A DNA stretch of 64,000 nt from Amblyornis subalaris (Eukaryota > Chordata > Aves > Passeriformes > Ptilonorhynchidae), in contig JACAXG010000007.1 in assembly GCA_018881555.1 (NCBI GenBank), forward strand, positions 16,721,235 to 16,785,234. The letters are read 5' to 3'. This document shows, piece after piece, positions 13,001-25,480 of the stretch (positions are counted from its first letter, which is position 1; every line of letters starts with the position of its first letter). The notes beneath the pieces were generated by a model, which saw only the letters and a program-made list of their open reading frames with translations, did no database searches and was not told the DNA's origin. The translations under genes were made by a program, and so were the position numbers.

Positions 13001-15000
13001 CTGTGATAGAAACAAGGGCAAAAGCACAAGCCAGGACATNTTCTCAACTTTGCTTAAAAGGCTTCATGTCCTAAAAGAGTACCACTCCACACTACAGATA
13101 ATTTTGTATTATTTGTATTTTGTGTATTAGATAACAGATAATTGTAANGATGCATTTACACAGCAAAGGAGGTGTGTCTCAGCTGCTAACTAGCGACAAT
13201 TAATTCCTGCTAAAAACACCAATGCCAAGAAGGTGCCCTGGTAGAGCAAGGGTAAAAACTTGAGCATAAAGGAGAACATGCACAGCATCAAACTGCTAAA
13301 TCAATTTTGACATCACTCTGCCTACACTGCAACTTGAATTCTTGCTAGAAGAGAAAATAAACATTTTGCAACAGAAAAGTACAAGCACAACACTAGATAG
13401 GAAAACAACTTATTTGGTTTTTTCCCTTATCTGAAAAACAATGCTTAAGTTTTACCCGAAGTNAATGGTGTTAGAGTTACACTTTTCAGCCACTGTGACA
13501 AACACACAGGCAACAGGAAAGGATTCAACTTGACAAGCATGTCTACCCAGAGAAATGTTTGGAAAGGAAACCTCTCAAGATAGCTCCTCCAGCTCTTCAG
13601 CCCTGCTTTTGTTTAAGAAAAAGTATATTTGGAAGCCAATTCTAAATTTGAGAATTAAATGCAAACGAAACAAAATAAAAATTAACTGAGCAAGGAAAAG
13701 CAATATCAAAAATTTTTCCTGATTTTCAATAATTTCATTTACATTCTTTGAAATAACTGAAGCTATTTGTATCTTGACTAACATGCCCAGGAAAGTCCAG
13801 AATGCTCTGCTTACCTCTCTTCCATTTCAAAACACTTCAGCCTAGGAAATTTCCCGGTTAACGTGTGGTGTTGTTCATCCACTACAAGGGCATTAGAAGC
13901 CTTTTAGAGCATTAATTATTTTCCTTTAATTGTATTTGCATACTTTTAGATAGTTCTTTATTTGAGCTGAAACATCAGGAGACAGAAAGAAACCTTTAAA
14001 GATCTCTTAAAAGACCTGGTCCTCCCCTGCTACACAAACACTGCAATGAACCCTTCACTGGTCTACCCAGGAACAGAGTAAGAGAAGAGGTCTTCAACAA
14101 CACACAGCTGTACAAGCTGTTACCTCAACTGTGACAAGAATCCTTCCCTAGTATTCACGTCCTTTCCTTCACATAGTGAAGAAAAGTGACCACAAACTGG
14201 AACAGTAAGAAGGCTGAACATATGGGACATACAGATGGAATGAAATGTAACAATTCAAACACACTANCATATACTTAAAGACTCAGAAAATATCTGCTAT
14301 AAGCTGAAAATTTATTCACTGGAAACACAACATAAGACAGCCTTGAAATTGCAAGCATCAATCTGTGAGCTAGCAAGTTGATGGAATACAGAAAGGCAAA
14401 ACACTTGACATTTAATAAAACATTCTCAGAAAGAATGTCACNGCTTTCTGTAAGTTTCCCTCACTTCCATTATCTCTGTGAAGGTCTAAAATGGCCAGCA
14501 CCACCAGTACAGCTGTAGCCAGCTAAATGATTGTGGGCTCTTCTTTCAAATGTCACATGGCCACCAGCACTGCCCAACTGTAGGAGATANAGCACATGGA
14601 TTACAACTCCCGTAGGAGACCCCACTGCACCCCACCACTACTCACCAGTAAAAANGGGTTCTCAGGAGTTTCATACACGGACCCATAACACTTCGTAAAC
14701 AGCCAGGTGTGTCAGCATAAAACTGCACCTTCACTAACTGCTCTTCAACCCAAACACTGCTAGGGAGACAAGGCATCCCACAGAGTGTAGATCTAAATGC
14801 AAACACACAAACAGAAGCACACAAGATCACCCTCTAGCTCTTTAAAGAGACAGGTTTTTTAATTAGGGAACAGGTCTTCAACAGCTCCTTGTGTGACTGC
14901 TAAACTTCTGGTCTCCCTGGCAGATCATCAGGCTTGTGTCCTACGAACAGCAGGTAAGAGGGTTTTCTAGGATCAGGCCTGTAATTGCTTTGCTCCAAAG
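10028..15000. other. Intronic unique sequence, no feature recognised
   Basis: AT-rich unique intronic DNA with no convincing exon, RNA gene or recognisable transposon. Isolated open frames (for example 9950-10267 minus and 13575-13784 minus) are of chance quality. Confidence 0.6.
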
Positions 15001-15139
15001 TCACTCTCACTCATTCAACCACCCATGGGCAGCCCTTCCCATCTGCCCTGAAAGCACAACACACTTTCTTTGCAACGTGGGGTGGGGTTCCTCAGTGCGT
15101 TCCATTTAGATGCGTCTACATAAAATCCCCAGCGAATTC

Positions 15140-15500
15140 CATGACATTTGGTACAGCCCTGACCCCCATTGACAAGGAAGGCACGAAAGGAGCCCAGTGT
15201 AATGGAACCGCGCTCCCGGCACTGCCGCGCTGCTCTGGCTGCCCTCACATGACCTCGGCGTGCTTTCTGTCGCTGCCAAACGGGCAGAGCACAAACGAGT
15301 GCAGGGTGGCGTGTCACATCCTCTCTCTCTCCGTGCACCAAATCAAGCAATTATACTCTGCAGCAGGCACCCTCGGGGCATTAAAGAGAGAGCAGGGGAA
15401 CAGTGTGTGAAGACAGACACACCACCGATAGTTTTCTGTCTCTCCTTCAGTTAATCCAGTAATTAGCGCTACCAGCTCTTGCCTTCGGCAGAGCAGAAAG
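15140..15500. promoter_or_regulatory. Internal CpG cluster, candidate intronic regulatory element
   Basis: Between about 15170 and 15340 I count roughly 13 CpG dinucleotides, in an intron that is otherwise strongly CpG-poor. It is followed at 15451-15470 by AT-core motifs (TTAATCC and TAATTA), which resemble homeodomain sites. Open frames on both strands here (141 codons plus, 111 minus) follow from the raised GC content and do not look like known proteins. It could be an enhancer, an alternative TSPAN5 promoter or simply GC-rich DNA. Conservation or chromatin data would be needed to decide. Confidence 0.35.
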
Positions 15501-15779
15501 AAAAGCCATGTATGAGTTGAAATGGTATGTCCCAAATGAAGGAATGGAGCTGCTGCCCTGCCACTACAATCAATATATATGATTTTCATGTAACAACGCG
15601 GGACAACAAATCCATCCCATGGCTTTCTCCATTGTCAGTGTGGTCTATCACCGACTTGCTCGGTGCTCCTACTCCTGCCTCTCCTACACAATTCCTACAA
15701 GACACGGATGTCTGAGGCTGTACTACAGCAACTTACAAGCCCCATTTTGTAATATGTACAAGCCCCTGCACTCTCAACC

Positions 15780-18700
15780 AACATAATCCCATTTATGAAC
15801 AAACAAAGAGCTTCTGATCAGCCATGAGGCTGTGTGGAGGCTGGAGCTGTGAAAGAAGCAGCAGCAGGAGAAAGCCCACACTCCGCAGNGTTCCAGTGAC
15901 TAAGAGAGATTAGATTTGGCTGCTGGCTGAGCTGACTGTCTGTCCCTATAAGACACTGCATCTATTATCTCATTAAAGGCACGAAATACAACTAATTCTT
16001 TTTTTTAATGTTTGAAAAAATTAGGAATTGTTAGTTCTAAAGGCAAAAGATGCACAACAATCAGGATATACAAAAATACCAAATTGTGGCACAATTCCCT
16101 CTAGTTTCCCTTTTGACTTTAACAGTAGCCAAGAACTACTAGAAGCTTTTGAAAATTCTCTCCATAATAACTGCTAATGCCCCAGTACCTGACAGAGAAA
16201 CAATTTATTACCATACTTATAGTTAAACTGAGAAGTGCACCAAAAGAGCATAATGAGAAAGCAGAAAACTCCCCTTCATTCCATTGCCATTAATTCATAC
16301 CACAGAATCAGGAGGCTAAAAATAGTACCACTGCCTTTGAAGCCACCTGCTCCATCTCCTCTTTAAAAATGTTTTATTTTAGAAAGACAAATTTTAATGA
16401 GGATGTCCACCAGCCTTACCAGATCTTCTGTTACTTAAAACTGCATGCCATCAGTTTTACAATTATTTTACCTTCATTTGAGAATAGCTACCTGTATTTT
16501 TGTGTTCTCTCACAGTTTATTTTTTTAAATGGTTATCGTCTTGCAAAATTAAGGCATCTTACAGATCACAGACTCCCTGGAGCAAAAAAAACTATGTGCC
16601 ATGAATACAGATTCCCTTCTTTTCATCAGCTGAAGGACTCCCTCAGTTCTTGGCTCCCAGTAAATATGAAATAATTTCATCCAGTTTGAGTCCCAAGATA
16701 TTCTTATATACTTATTAAATACATCCATTTCTTTCTCAACAAATTTCACTGATCAATGCAACACATACTTGAACAGATCTCATGCTCTTCCTATTTCTGC
16801 CATACAAACCAGCAATAACTGTGGGAGCAAAACCAAAGGCCCTACGCTGCCTGATACTGTATCCTTCGCACTGGAGCAAACAATAGTGTCTTTTTTTGCT
16901 ACTTTGCTTTATTTCTATGATGCCTTTCCATAAGCCAGGACTGAAAAGGCTGCAGGTTTGCACCAAAGTAAGGTGACAGCTACTCCTGTGGGTCAATCTC
17001 AACTGACAGAAGCAGTGCAATTAAGAGCTCAGCTTAAGCCCTGACATATACTTTCTACTCAATTCACTCTTCCAAATCCTGTCACCCAGGGCTTTCCAAG
17101 TAATCCAGCCATCCCAGTACTCCATGTGCATTCAAGGAAGGCAGTAATACAGCTGATAAAAGCACCACAAATACATGTATGTATGTACTGGCCACAAGCA
17201 TGCATCTGGAACTTTGTTCAAAGCTCTCCTCCGCAGTCTTCTAGGGTAATGAGAGATACAAGTAAAAACAAAATCAGAACTCAGATACATTTTTATAAGA
17301 ATAAAGTTTTTCCTATCGATCAGAATATNTTTCTGGCTTTCAAAGACAAAATATGATCAGACACTAATAAAAATATTACCCTTCCCTTTTTCTTTTGAGT
17401 GTGTAGCGCTGAGTCCTTCCTAATAATTGCTCTGCAGTTAATTTTACAAATTGAGATTTTTATCCCTGTGTTCAATGACGTTGAAAACTGCCCATCTGAA
17501 GGAATCCTCTCGTAACTACACCAAAACTGCTGCTATTCTTAGCACATACAGTGCACAGCATACTAAGCTGCATGGTAAGCAGGCAGGTAAGTCTTCATTT
17601 GCAAGATACCTCATCTCATAATGACATTTAACATACCACTCTGCCATAACTTGCAAAAGGAAATTGAAAATTTAAAAAAGAAACCCTGAAAAAATATGGT
17701 ATCTGTTTGTAGAAGCTAAGGAAGTGAGTTGTGCTCAATGATCTGCCCGAAGTCCCGCATGACATGTGCCAGTCCCAAAGCAGTATCTTGGATGTGCTTC
17801 GTTTTCCTAGATAGTGCACTTTAGTAGTCTGCATAAGAATCAATGCAGCACAGCCCATCTCAGGATTTAGAAATAATATTTTTTTTTAAAAGAATGCATC
17901 CTTGCAAGACAATCTTCACTTTAGATTTTTAAACCTGAATGCGCACCTTAGAAACTTCTTTAATTTACTAACTGTAAAAAGAGTAACAATCCAAGAACAC
18001 TGACATGTTATCAAAGGTGATATAGTTTAACCAGTAGTCTCTCATCTATCCTTGTTATGCCTTCAAGAAAAGGCACTGAGGAACACCTTCTAACCAAACT
18101 GTACATTTTTATCCGTCACATTGTAGACAGACAGCTACTTTTAATACTTTTGAATAAGGCCACTATCGATTTTGCATAGGGAAAAAACTCCCTATGGAAG
18201 TAAAGTTTCTTTCACCCCAAGAGTTGTCACCACCTGTATTATTCTCCTGCAAAAGAGCTGCCAGAAAAATGTTTATACAGGAACAACCATGTCCCCATCA
18301 CCTCTCCATTTACACAAGAGTAAGAGCTTTGCTAGAAGCATGTGTAGGAACTCAGAGTCGGCAGTTTTTCCACAAGACATCTCTGATCTACTTTTCAGTG
18401 AGTACTCTTTGAACAAGCTGTGTGTCCTGCAGCGCAGATAAACTTATTTCCATTGGTCAATTTTCCTATCAATTGTTCAATTCCATTCCACAAAAGCAAA
18501 GCTGCAACTTGGACAATAAGAAGGATCAGGAAGTGTTTATTCAATTAGCAAGGGGAACTCTTCACTAAATTATTACTGAGTGAATACTGCACACCCTTAC
18601 ATCAAATTACAAAAAATAGGACACCCTTCAGTGAAATTNTATAGTATGTTTTTTTAATCCTATAGATTTTCCACAGAGTGATCGGGAGCAACAGATTGAT

Positions 18701-20629
18701 GCCTTTATAGTGGAGATAAAGAAAAAAGGAAACCAACCTCAAGTTAGGGCAATCAGCTCTTTTACTGTATCTTAGATGTTATAGAAACACACCTAACAAG
18801 TGAAGTATTTCTCTTGAACATTCTAACACCTAATACTTAATATATATTTCATTATATATATAATTGTTTTTATTCTGTCATTGAGATTAGTAACTCTAAC
18901 AAGCCTTTTTACAAAAAGTTTCAGCTAAGGTTCTGGTAAAACTGGTATGAAAGACAAAACCACTAAGACAAGGAGTACAGTATCCATATCTGGCTGAATG
19001 AAGAACTAAAAGTCAGCCTTTTTTTGTATTCCCATGTTCAATTTAACATTTAGAATGCTTTATGCAATATTCAAAAGTTTTATCTATTTGTTTTAACTTG
19101 TAATCCTTTTCATTATTAGAATTTTATCTGTCTACCAAATTCAGCTAACTGGGGACTAGGCCAATTAACTGTAAACATATTTCCCTTCAAAATAAGAGGA
19201 ACATAGGCAGTAGCACTTGCAGCAAGTCTAAACAATATGAGAAACAAACTTTCGGCTATTATTAATTTCTTATGTAAATCCCCAGTAAGAGAATTTATTT
19301 AACACAAAGGAGCATGGTCAGTTCTGTTGGGTTTGTTCACTTTTTATAGTCGGTTACAGACACCCAGGACTAAGGCTGTAGCTTCTTTTTGAGAACTGTT
19401 GTTTTCAAACATAAGTTTTAATTTTCACTGTGGTATGAAACACAGAAGATGGCAACTGTATAAGGACAAGAGACTGCAGTGGAAATTCCAGGGGAGCTAA
19501 AGTAACTGTGGCCATCTGTACTTGCATTCTGCACCAAAGCTACTGCACTTCACACACAACCCAGGAGCTCCTTCCAGCTCTGGTGTGCACATCACAACCT
19601 ACCCTGGTCCCAGAGCACCAAGNTTGGGGCAGGGGGCACGACCATAGCTGTTTGTAGAGAAGGGCTCTGAAATGTGTCTAATTTAGATGCTCTCACACCT
19701 TTAACAGGGAGACCGCTGACAAGCAAAATGCATTTTGTCTTGATGTATAGAGGAAGATTGTCTGACTTCTATTTAAGACCATCTAACACACTACAAAGTG
19801 AGAGCTAATCAGTTTTACACGTGCAAAGATGCATGGAGTTAAACTGCAACTTCTGTACAGTGCTTCTACTGTACATAAAAACAGTGCAAGAGTTTACTAC
19901 CATTAAACAAACAAATGCCTAAAACGACATTCATGCTGTTTAAATCCTTATTATGTCAAAAGAACTTGAAAGAACTTTGGAAGACAAAATCACCAAAAAG
20001 AAGATTACAACACAACATATGGAAACTGTTGCATGCTTAGCAAAACTGAACATGAGCAGCAGTGCAATGTTACAGCTGCTGACAAAAAGCCTTGGGCCTG
20101 AACAAGGCAATACTTTCTTTACCTTTCACTGACCTTACAATAAAAGCAACTCCAAAAACATATCTAGACCTTTCTTCTTTTTTAGCAGTAGTTACCTGAA
20201 TCAGGAACTTTTATTAGCGATTCCTAAAGTCATGAACTTTTATTTACATACCAGACTGTTTGCCATGTAGTGTCAATAATCTGCTGATTAAAGGTCTCTC
20301 AAGTCCCACAGACACGATAGACCATGACAGCTTAATGACCTGCTTATTATAATCCAGTGTAAGATACTTCTACAAATTAACATTTTCTCATTCCAAATTA
20401 GTCTTCGATTTCATGAAGTTTAGAAACAAGATCGAGAGACCTGAAGCTATGTATTAGACAATGAAAGCACAGATGACAGCAGCAGCACCACAGAGTTAAT
20501 GAGAAGCTTGACCTTCAGCACATATTACAAGTTGATTATCAGGAGTGCCTGGGAAGCAGCAGCCCACACTGAGCACTGGCTGACCCAGCAACGAGACAGC
20601 AGCTACAGCCCCCGAGTTCTCACCATGGT
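15780..20629. other. Intronic unique sequence with AT-rich tracts
   Basis: Mostly AT-rich unique sequence with no exon recognised. The part at 15790-15990 is purine-rich and less degenerate in appearance than its surroundings, but I cannot test its conservation. An AT microsatellite-like tract (TATATATTTCATTATATATATA) occupies about 18839-18864. Confidence 0.55.
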
Positions 20630-20755
20630 TTTGCCACTGACCTGCAGCAAGACCCTACACAGGTCACAGCCCTTCTGTGCCTCAGTTCTCCCCATCATCT
20701 TTTGTCTTATCCAAATAGACTGAATTCTTCAGGACAAGGCCTGTCTCAAGGCTGA
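20630..20755 (+). repeat. Ancient MIR/L3-like SINE relic
   Basis: The sequence contains 'acaggtcacagcccttctgtgcctcag...ccccatc', matching the order of the MIR core. It is followed by 'agactgaattcttcaggacaaggcctgtctc', which resembles the tail shared by L3-linked amniote SINEs. It is strongly diverged, as expected of an old amniote repeat. The family assignment is from memory of the consensus order, not from an alignment. Confidence 0.5.
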
Positions 20756-21522
20756 TGGTTGAGTACAATACCACCCCTATTGTATAGGCAAAGAAACCCA
20801 GTAGTTCTCAGGCTCAGAAGGGCAAAGTGTTGATGAAACACTGGTTTCTTATTGTTCAATGAAATGAGACTGGATTTGGGGTTTATGACAGATTATTGCT
20901 GGTTCACTTCCACTTCAACATACAAGAAAGAACACAGCATGTGAAAAAGCATTTAGCAAAGGTTTCATTTTAGCAATACTGCTAACACTCACTGGTTTTG
21001 GCCATACACTATTTGACAGATTTTAAGAAGTCTGAAAGGAAGGGAAGGGAGGGAAAAGGGAGATAAATGTAGGTGTAAAGGAGTGGCTCTACTGTCATTT
21101 GATAAAAATATCTAGAAAATACCAGAGGGGACACAAGAGAAATGCAGAGACCCCTCTTTTCTAGTGGCCTGTCCTAAATGTCAATAGAAAATACATCTAA
21201 CACCAGCTTTATCAGCCATTCACACCTGACAAACTTTCATCAGCACGAGGATATTAAAGGCTGTTTTGCTACCTTTTAGTCGCAGCAGGTAGCTATACTT
21301 CAAAAGATGCAATTACCCTGTTTGACAAAGCCAAACTTTTTTTTCCAATAAAGCCTGAGAGTCAAAGAAGGAAGAAAAATACAGCAAAGAACATAAAAAG
21401 CAGCATAGAGGGGGTTCACGTGACTTGTGCTGTCCAGTTCATTTTCTTGTTGCCTGTCCTAATTAAAGTGCATTTGGGATCAACATAATTAAGACTAATA
21501 ATGCCACAGAGGATCCTAAGAG

Positions 21523-21573
21523 AGCAAGGGCACTAAGCTTGTTTGCTGCAAGCTGCATGTCCTTGCCCTTGCT
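21523..21573. repeat. Nested inverted repeat (stem-loop forming)
   Basis: Outer arms AGCAAGGGCA (21523-21532) and TGCCCTTGCT (21564-21573) are exact reverse complements. Inside them, AGCTTG (21536-21541) pairs with CAAGCT (21549-21554) around a 7-base loop. The whole could fold as a 51-nt two-part hairpin. It is shorter than a usual microRNA precursor. Confidence 0.7.
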
Positions 21574-22329
21574 GCCTAATCTGAAGTGCTGACTAGATTG
21601 AAACCTGCCCCTTATGATACCTTTCGCCACTCTCAGACATCACAAAAACAATTCAGGGAAACACCAAGCTGGTAGTGACCAAGATCACAGATGGAACCCA
21701 GGCAAGNCAATGAAAAGATATCACCAACGACACACTGACACCATACTATCAATATGAAAACAAAGGAAAAGGAAAACCCCAAATTGTGATAACATTTCTC
21801 TCTGTGCAGTACTAACTACGTNCTATTTTGTCTGTTACAGATTTCCTCATCTGTTTTGCATGTCCACCCAGTTCTCAGAAGAGGAGAAATTCCCCTATGA
21901 AATGAGGCTTGGAACAAAATCCTTGTTTAGGGACAGCAGATTTCTTCCATTTCGTCTGCACTGCAGATTGCATTCACTGCATTAGATTATTTTAAAAATA
22001 AACAGAAACCCCAAGAAACAAGAACAGAAACTTGTTCCAACATGCCTTTAGGCAGCAACCAGCTTTAATCGGCTCCTCCAGAGAAACAAAAAAAAAAAAA
22101 CCCACGTGATAACCATCCCATGTGCTTGCACAGAACATGGCCTGGGAATAACAGGCTGGCTGCAGCTGTTGTCCACTTGTCCCCTACCCCTGCATGGACA
22201 AGAAATTGANCAAAAAGACACCTGACATTCATGTCAAGCCCACCTAGGGTGACAGAAAGCATTGAAGCATTGAGACCATAACATCACATTCCCCCCTCTC
22301 CATTTGACGGGAAATGAGTGTTTCCAAGA

Positions 22330-22472
22330 GTAGGGTTAGATTGGATTTTAGGAATAAATTCTTCCCTGTGAGGGTGGTGAAGCCCTGGCACAGGTTGCCC
22401 AGAGCAGCTGTGGCTGCCTCATCCCTGGAAGTGTCCAAGGCCAGGTTGGACAGGGCTTGGAGCAACCTGGGA
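22330..22472 (+). repeat. CR1 LINE fragment, left part of a possibly split copy
   Basis: Plus-strand CR1 3' region: 'gaataaattcttccctgtg', 'gagggtggtgaagccctgg', 'cacaggttgcccagagcag', 'ctgcctcatccctggaag' and 'ggcttggagcaacctggg' appear in canonical order. It stops abruptly at about 22472, just before the CR1 block that normally follows (GGTGTCCCTGCCC...). That block is found at 23752. Minus-strand open frame 22244-22483 is only the antisense reading of this repeat. Confidence 0.9.
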
Positions 22473-22932
22473 TAAAAACACAAGTTTACTGTTCAGTGAC
22501 AAAACGTTCATTCTTTAATGTTCTCTGACACTGTTATTAGCAATGGAGACTGCAAAACAGATCTATCTAGATTTTTCCATCTGAATTATCAACTTGAAGC
22601 GAGTACTACTAATTTCATGTAATTTCAACTGAATACTTGCTGTGCACTCCCAAAGGTGTTAAAAGAATAATTTCAAATTAGAATGTTCTTGGACTCTTTT
22701 ATGTTTAAGGCTGGTTGGTTTTATTGGGTTTTGGTTTTGCTAAGATAGGGGTTTTTGTTTGATTTAATAAGAAAAAAAGTAAGTCACACTTACAAATAGA
22801 AGGATTTCTAAGAGATTCATGTTTTCGTCCAAAAAGTTGACTCTGTTCATTCAAATACTTTTACTACTTCCCACAGACTGTCAGTAATGACAAGACAAAG
22901 TAAACTTTACATCAAAATTGGCAGAGTAGTCA

Positions 22933-22988
22933 AAGCGAGTGAGCAGCTGTGTGGCGCTTGGTTGGCGGCTGAGGTTAAACCACAACAG
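22933..22988 (+). mobile_element. Tail fragment of an avian ERV LTR
   Basis: The stretch GAGCAGCTGTGTGGCGCTTG followed by 'gttggcggctgaggttaaac' closely matches the 3' end of the solo LTR at 26771-27356 (GAGCAGCTGTGTGGGGCTTT, 'gttaccagctagggttaaaa'). Only the last 55 bases or so are recognisable, so this is a deletion remnant. It has the same orientation as the larger LTR. Confidence 0.7.
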
Positions 22989-23063
22989 CCTCCCAAAGAC
23001 ATGAAAAAACACTACATTTTTAAAAGCTTGAAAGCTTCAGAATGTAATATCTCCTTAAATCAT

Positions 23064-23432
23064 AGGACCAGTTCCAGTGTTTCACTGCACTCTTGCAAAA
23101 GACTACTTCTTTATATCTGATTAAAATCGACCCTCTCCAGTTTGAAAATGTTAACCTTTGTTGTAAGGCAACAGGACCTGCTAAAACATTTGTCCCCATC
23201 GTTCTTGTAGGCCCCTTTAGGTACTGGAAGGTACTGTAACGTCTCCCCAGAGCCTTCCCTTCTCCAGGCTGAGCAGCCCCAGCTCTCAGCCTGTCTGCAC
23301 GCGTGTTCCATTCNGCTAATCCACCTTAATGGCCTCCTCTGGACTTTCTCCAACAGCTCTGTGTCCTTCCTGTGCTGAGGACCCCAGAGCTGGATGCAGT
23401 ACTCCAGGTGGGGTCTCAGGAGAGCATCCTTT
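23064..23432 (-). repeat. CR1 LINE fragment (minus strand)
   Basis: On the minus strand the CR1 order is clear: 'ctggagtactgcatccagct', 'ctggggtcctcagcacagga', 'ggctgagagctggggctgct', 'cagcctggagaagggaaggc', then 'ttttagcaggtcctgttgcc', 'ttcaaactggagagggtcga' and 'tgcagtgaaacactggaact'. It ends within the 3' domain without the terminal repeat, so its 3' end has been lost. The orientation is opposite to the CR1 pieces on either side. Confidence 0.88.
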
Positions 23433-23751
23433 AAAACAGGAATCGGTGGAAAAGGATTTTAAGCTGTTTTACAGTTTACAGAATGAAAACACAGGCTCCG
23501 AATGATGAGCTTTATCATGTTTGCCATGTACCAAGGCAAACCTCTGCCAAGCCTGGCTCCACTTGAAAAAGCAACAGAGTACCCATTAGCTCAGATATTT
23601 ATCAATTTCCAAAATTAATAATGGCTCTGAAGCAAACCAAATAATGAATGGAAGCTTCTTTTCCTCCATTCAGAGGAGGACAAACAACTAGAACAAAAAA
23701 AAGAAAAACAGGCTGGCAACTGTCTTTGTATTCTTTAGAAAATAAAACCTG

Positions 23752-23838
23752 ACAGATGGTGTCCCTGCCTATGGCAGGGGGGTTGAACCTAGATGATCTT
23801 TAAGGTCCCTTCCAACCCAAGCGAGTCTGTGGTTCTTC
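23752..23838 (+). repeat. CR1 LINE 3' end, right part of a possibly split copy
   Basis: This contains 'ggtgtccctgcctatggcag', 'ttgaacctagatgatcttta' and 'aggtcccttccaacccaagc', then a decayed terminal 'gagtctgtggttctt'. It begins with AACCTGACAGATGG, which overlaps the sequence where the piece at 22330-22472 ends (AACCTGGG). The two may therefore be halves of one insertion. Confidence 0.9.
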
Positions 23839-25220
23839 GTTGGGAAAACTGTTATTGTTTCATGCCACAAGACTGCACTTCCTCTGTGCGCTTTAAGTGC
23901 TCTTAATGACACCCACTGCATTTAGATCAAAAAGTTTTCCCAGGGGACACTGACACCGCAGCTGTGCATTGTGCTGCCGAAATTATTTTGATTAATGTCA
24001 ACATACAAAGTAAAAACCTTATTTTAACAGCAATATCCACCCACAAGTTCTCTTGTGCCTGTTCTGGGCCCCACTACCTCCAACAAGACTAACTAGTCTC
24101 AAGTATTTTGAAGGAATTTGAATTAAGAGGCTCTTATTATCAAGTTCGGGTAAGTAATCGTAGTGAATCTACTAAGACATGACAGTGAGAATGGGGAGAA
24201 TAAACTAAGTAAGCAAGTATCTCCCTGCCAAAATGGAAGGACGTGACAAGTAATTTCCAGGTGCCTGTCCTAAGTCTAGAATCATTCAATATTTTTCTTA
24301 ACACCAGGATAAAAGAAAACAGCACATTTAATAGGGTTTCCCTATAGCAGTCATAATGAGACCTGATGTTTACTTTAACAGAACCCAGAGATCGAGACAG
24401 AATGAACTCATTCATTCAACAGAGACAACACACAAGGAGCTACTCAAAAGCTGATGCAGCCCAGAGCAGAAGTGCAGTGCAGAGAACAGCACGGGGCAGC
24501 TCCTCCCAGCAAAGGATGTAATACAGGATTATNCAAATGGCTGATGCTTGTTAAGACTCAGTGCAAGTAAATTCGGCTCACACTTCAAGGTCCTAGCTCT
24601 ATATTCATACACACAAATAGCACATGGATTTCTCAGGATCTCCCACTTCCCATTCTTTTCCTCGCTCCAACAGCAACACCAAAGCAATGCTGTTAATTTC
24701 AGCCACAATAACTATGTGCTTCCTTACTGAGAGGGCACAAAAAAAAAAATACAGAATAAAAGTAATAAGTGCTTTAAAGACCTTAGGTAAATTGTACATT
24801 GAGTCAACTATAAAAAGCCACTACACAAAAACCACGCTCCATACAGGAGCTTAAAATTGAAGCCATATATCCTGCAAAATACAGACAGTAATCCTGATGT
24901 TCTATTTAGTCCCTGTAAAGCTTAGCTGGGTGTTACATCTAGTTTTAGCCACTCAACTTTTACAAAGACACTGATTGCTTAGAGTACCTAAGAAAGCAAG
25001 GAAATAACTGCTGGTCTAAAAAGAACCAAGAGGCTTAGGATCTTTATTTACAACACAAAGGACAGCAAACTGGTAACAGAGTTGAACCACTGCATAAGGA
25101 AAAAGGAATAACCTGTACTCTGTGTTCACAACAGAAGCAGCACTAGGCTGATACTTAATCAAAGATGATTCAGATGAGACATCAAGTAAAGCTCTGACGG
25201 GAGGACAGTAGAACACATCA
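23839..25220. other. Intronic unique sequence, no feature recognised
   Basis: AT-rich unique DNA. The 91-codon minus frame at 24140-24415 is unsupported by splice sites or similarity. A 10-base A run lies near 24739. Confidence 0.55.
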
Positions 25221-25224
25221 GCTT

Positions 25225-25480
25225 CTCTGGTAAGCCCCTGTTCTATTGNTTTCCTGAGGCCAAAAACACTGAGTACTTCAGTCTTCCCTGTATGATCCAT
25301 TATTAAATTGTCTCCCTATTCAACAACAGACCCGTGTTTTCAAAGAACTTTCTTTTGCTACTGGCATACTTGTANAGGCCCTTCTTAGTCATTTTTAATG
25401 TCCCAAGCTAGTTTGAACTGCAACAAGGCTTTGGCCTGCTGGGTGGCATCACCAGTGCCCAAAGGATGCTTGCACACACC
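25225..25480 (-). repeat. Degenerate CR1 ORF2 (reverse transcriptase region) fragment
   Basis: Translating the minus strand in shifting frames gives QAKALLQFKLAWDIKND, then GLYKYASSKRKFFENTG and LLLN, and then, in another frame, TGKTEVLSVF. This follows the CR1 ORF2 segment just before the reverse-transcriptase core, which in intact copies reads like 'ARD-KKGFYKYI--KRK--ENVGPLL' and 'KAEVLNAFFASVF'. At least one stop and one frameshift separate the pieces, so it is a dead LINE relic. The 94-codon open frame at 25016-25300 includes part of it but is not a gene. Confidence 0.75.

Noticed and set aside
14985..15410. 141-codon plus frame and 111-codon minus frame in the internal CpG cluster
   Set aside because: Both strands open at once because of GC content; I keep the region only as a regulatory candidate.
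22244..22483. 79-codon minus frame with ATAALGNLCQGFTTLTGK
   Set aside because: Antisense translation of the CR1 3' region, a reading commonly mistaken for a protein.
25016..25300. 94-codon minus frame
   Set aside because: Partly a degenerate CR1 ORF2 piece joined to unrelated sequence, with frameshifts just outside; not a gene.
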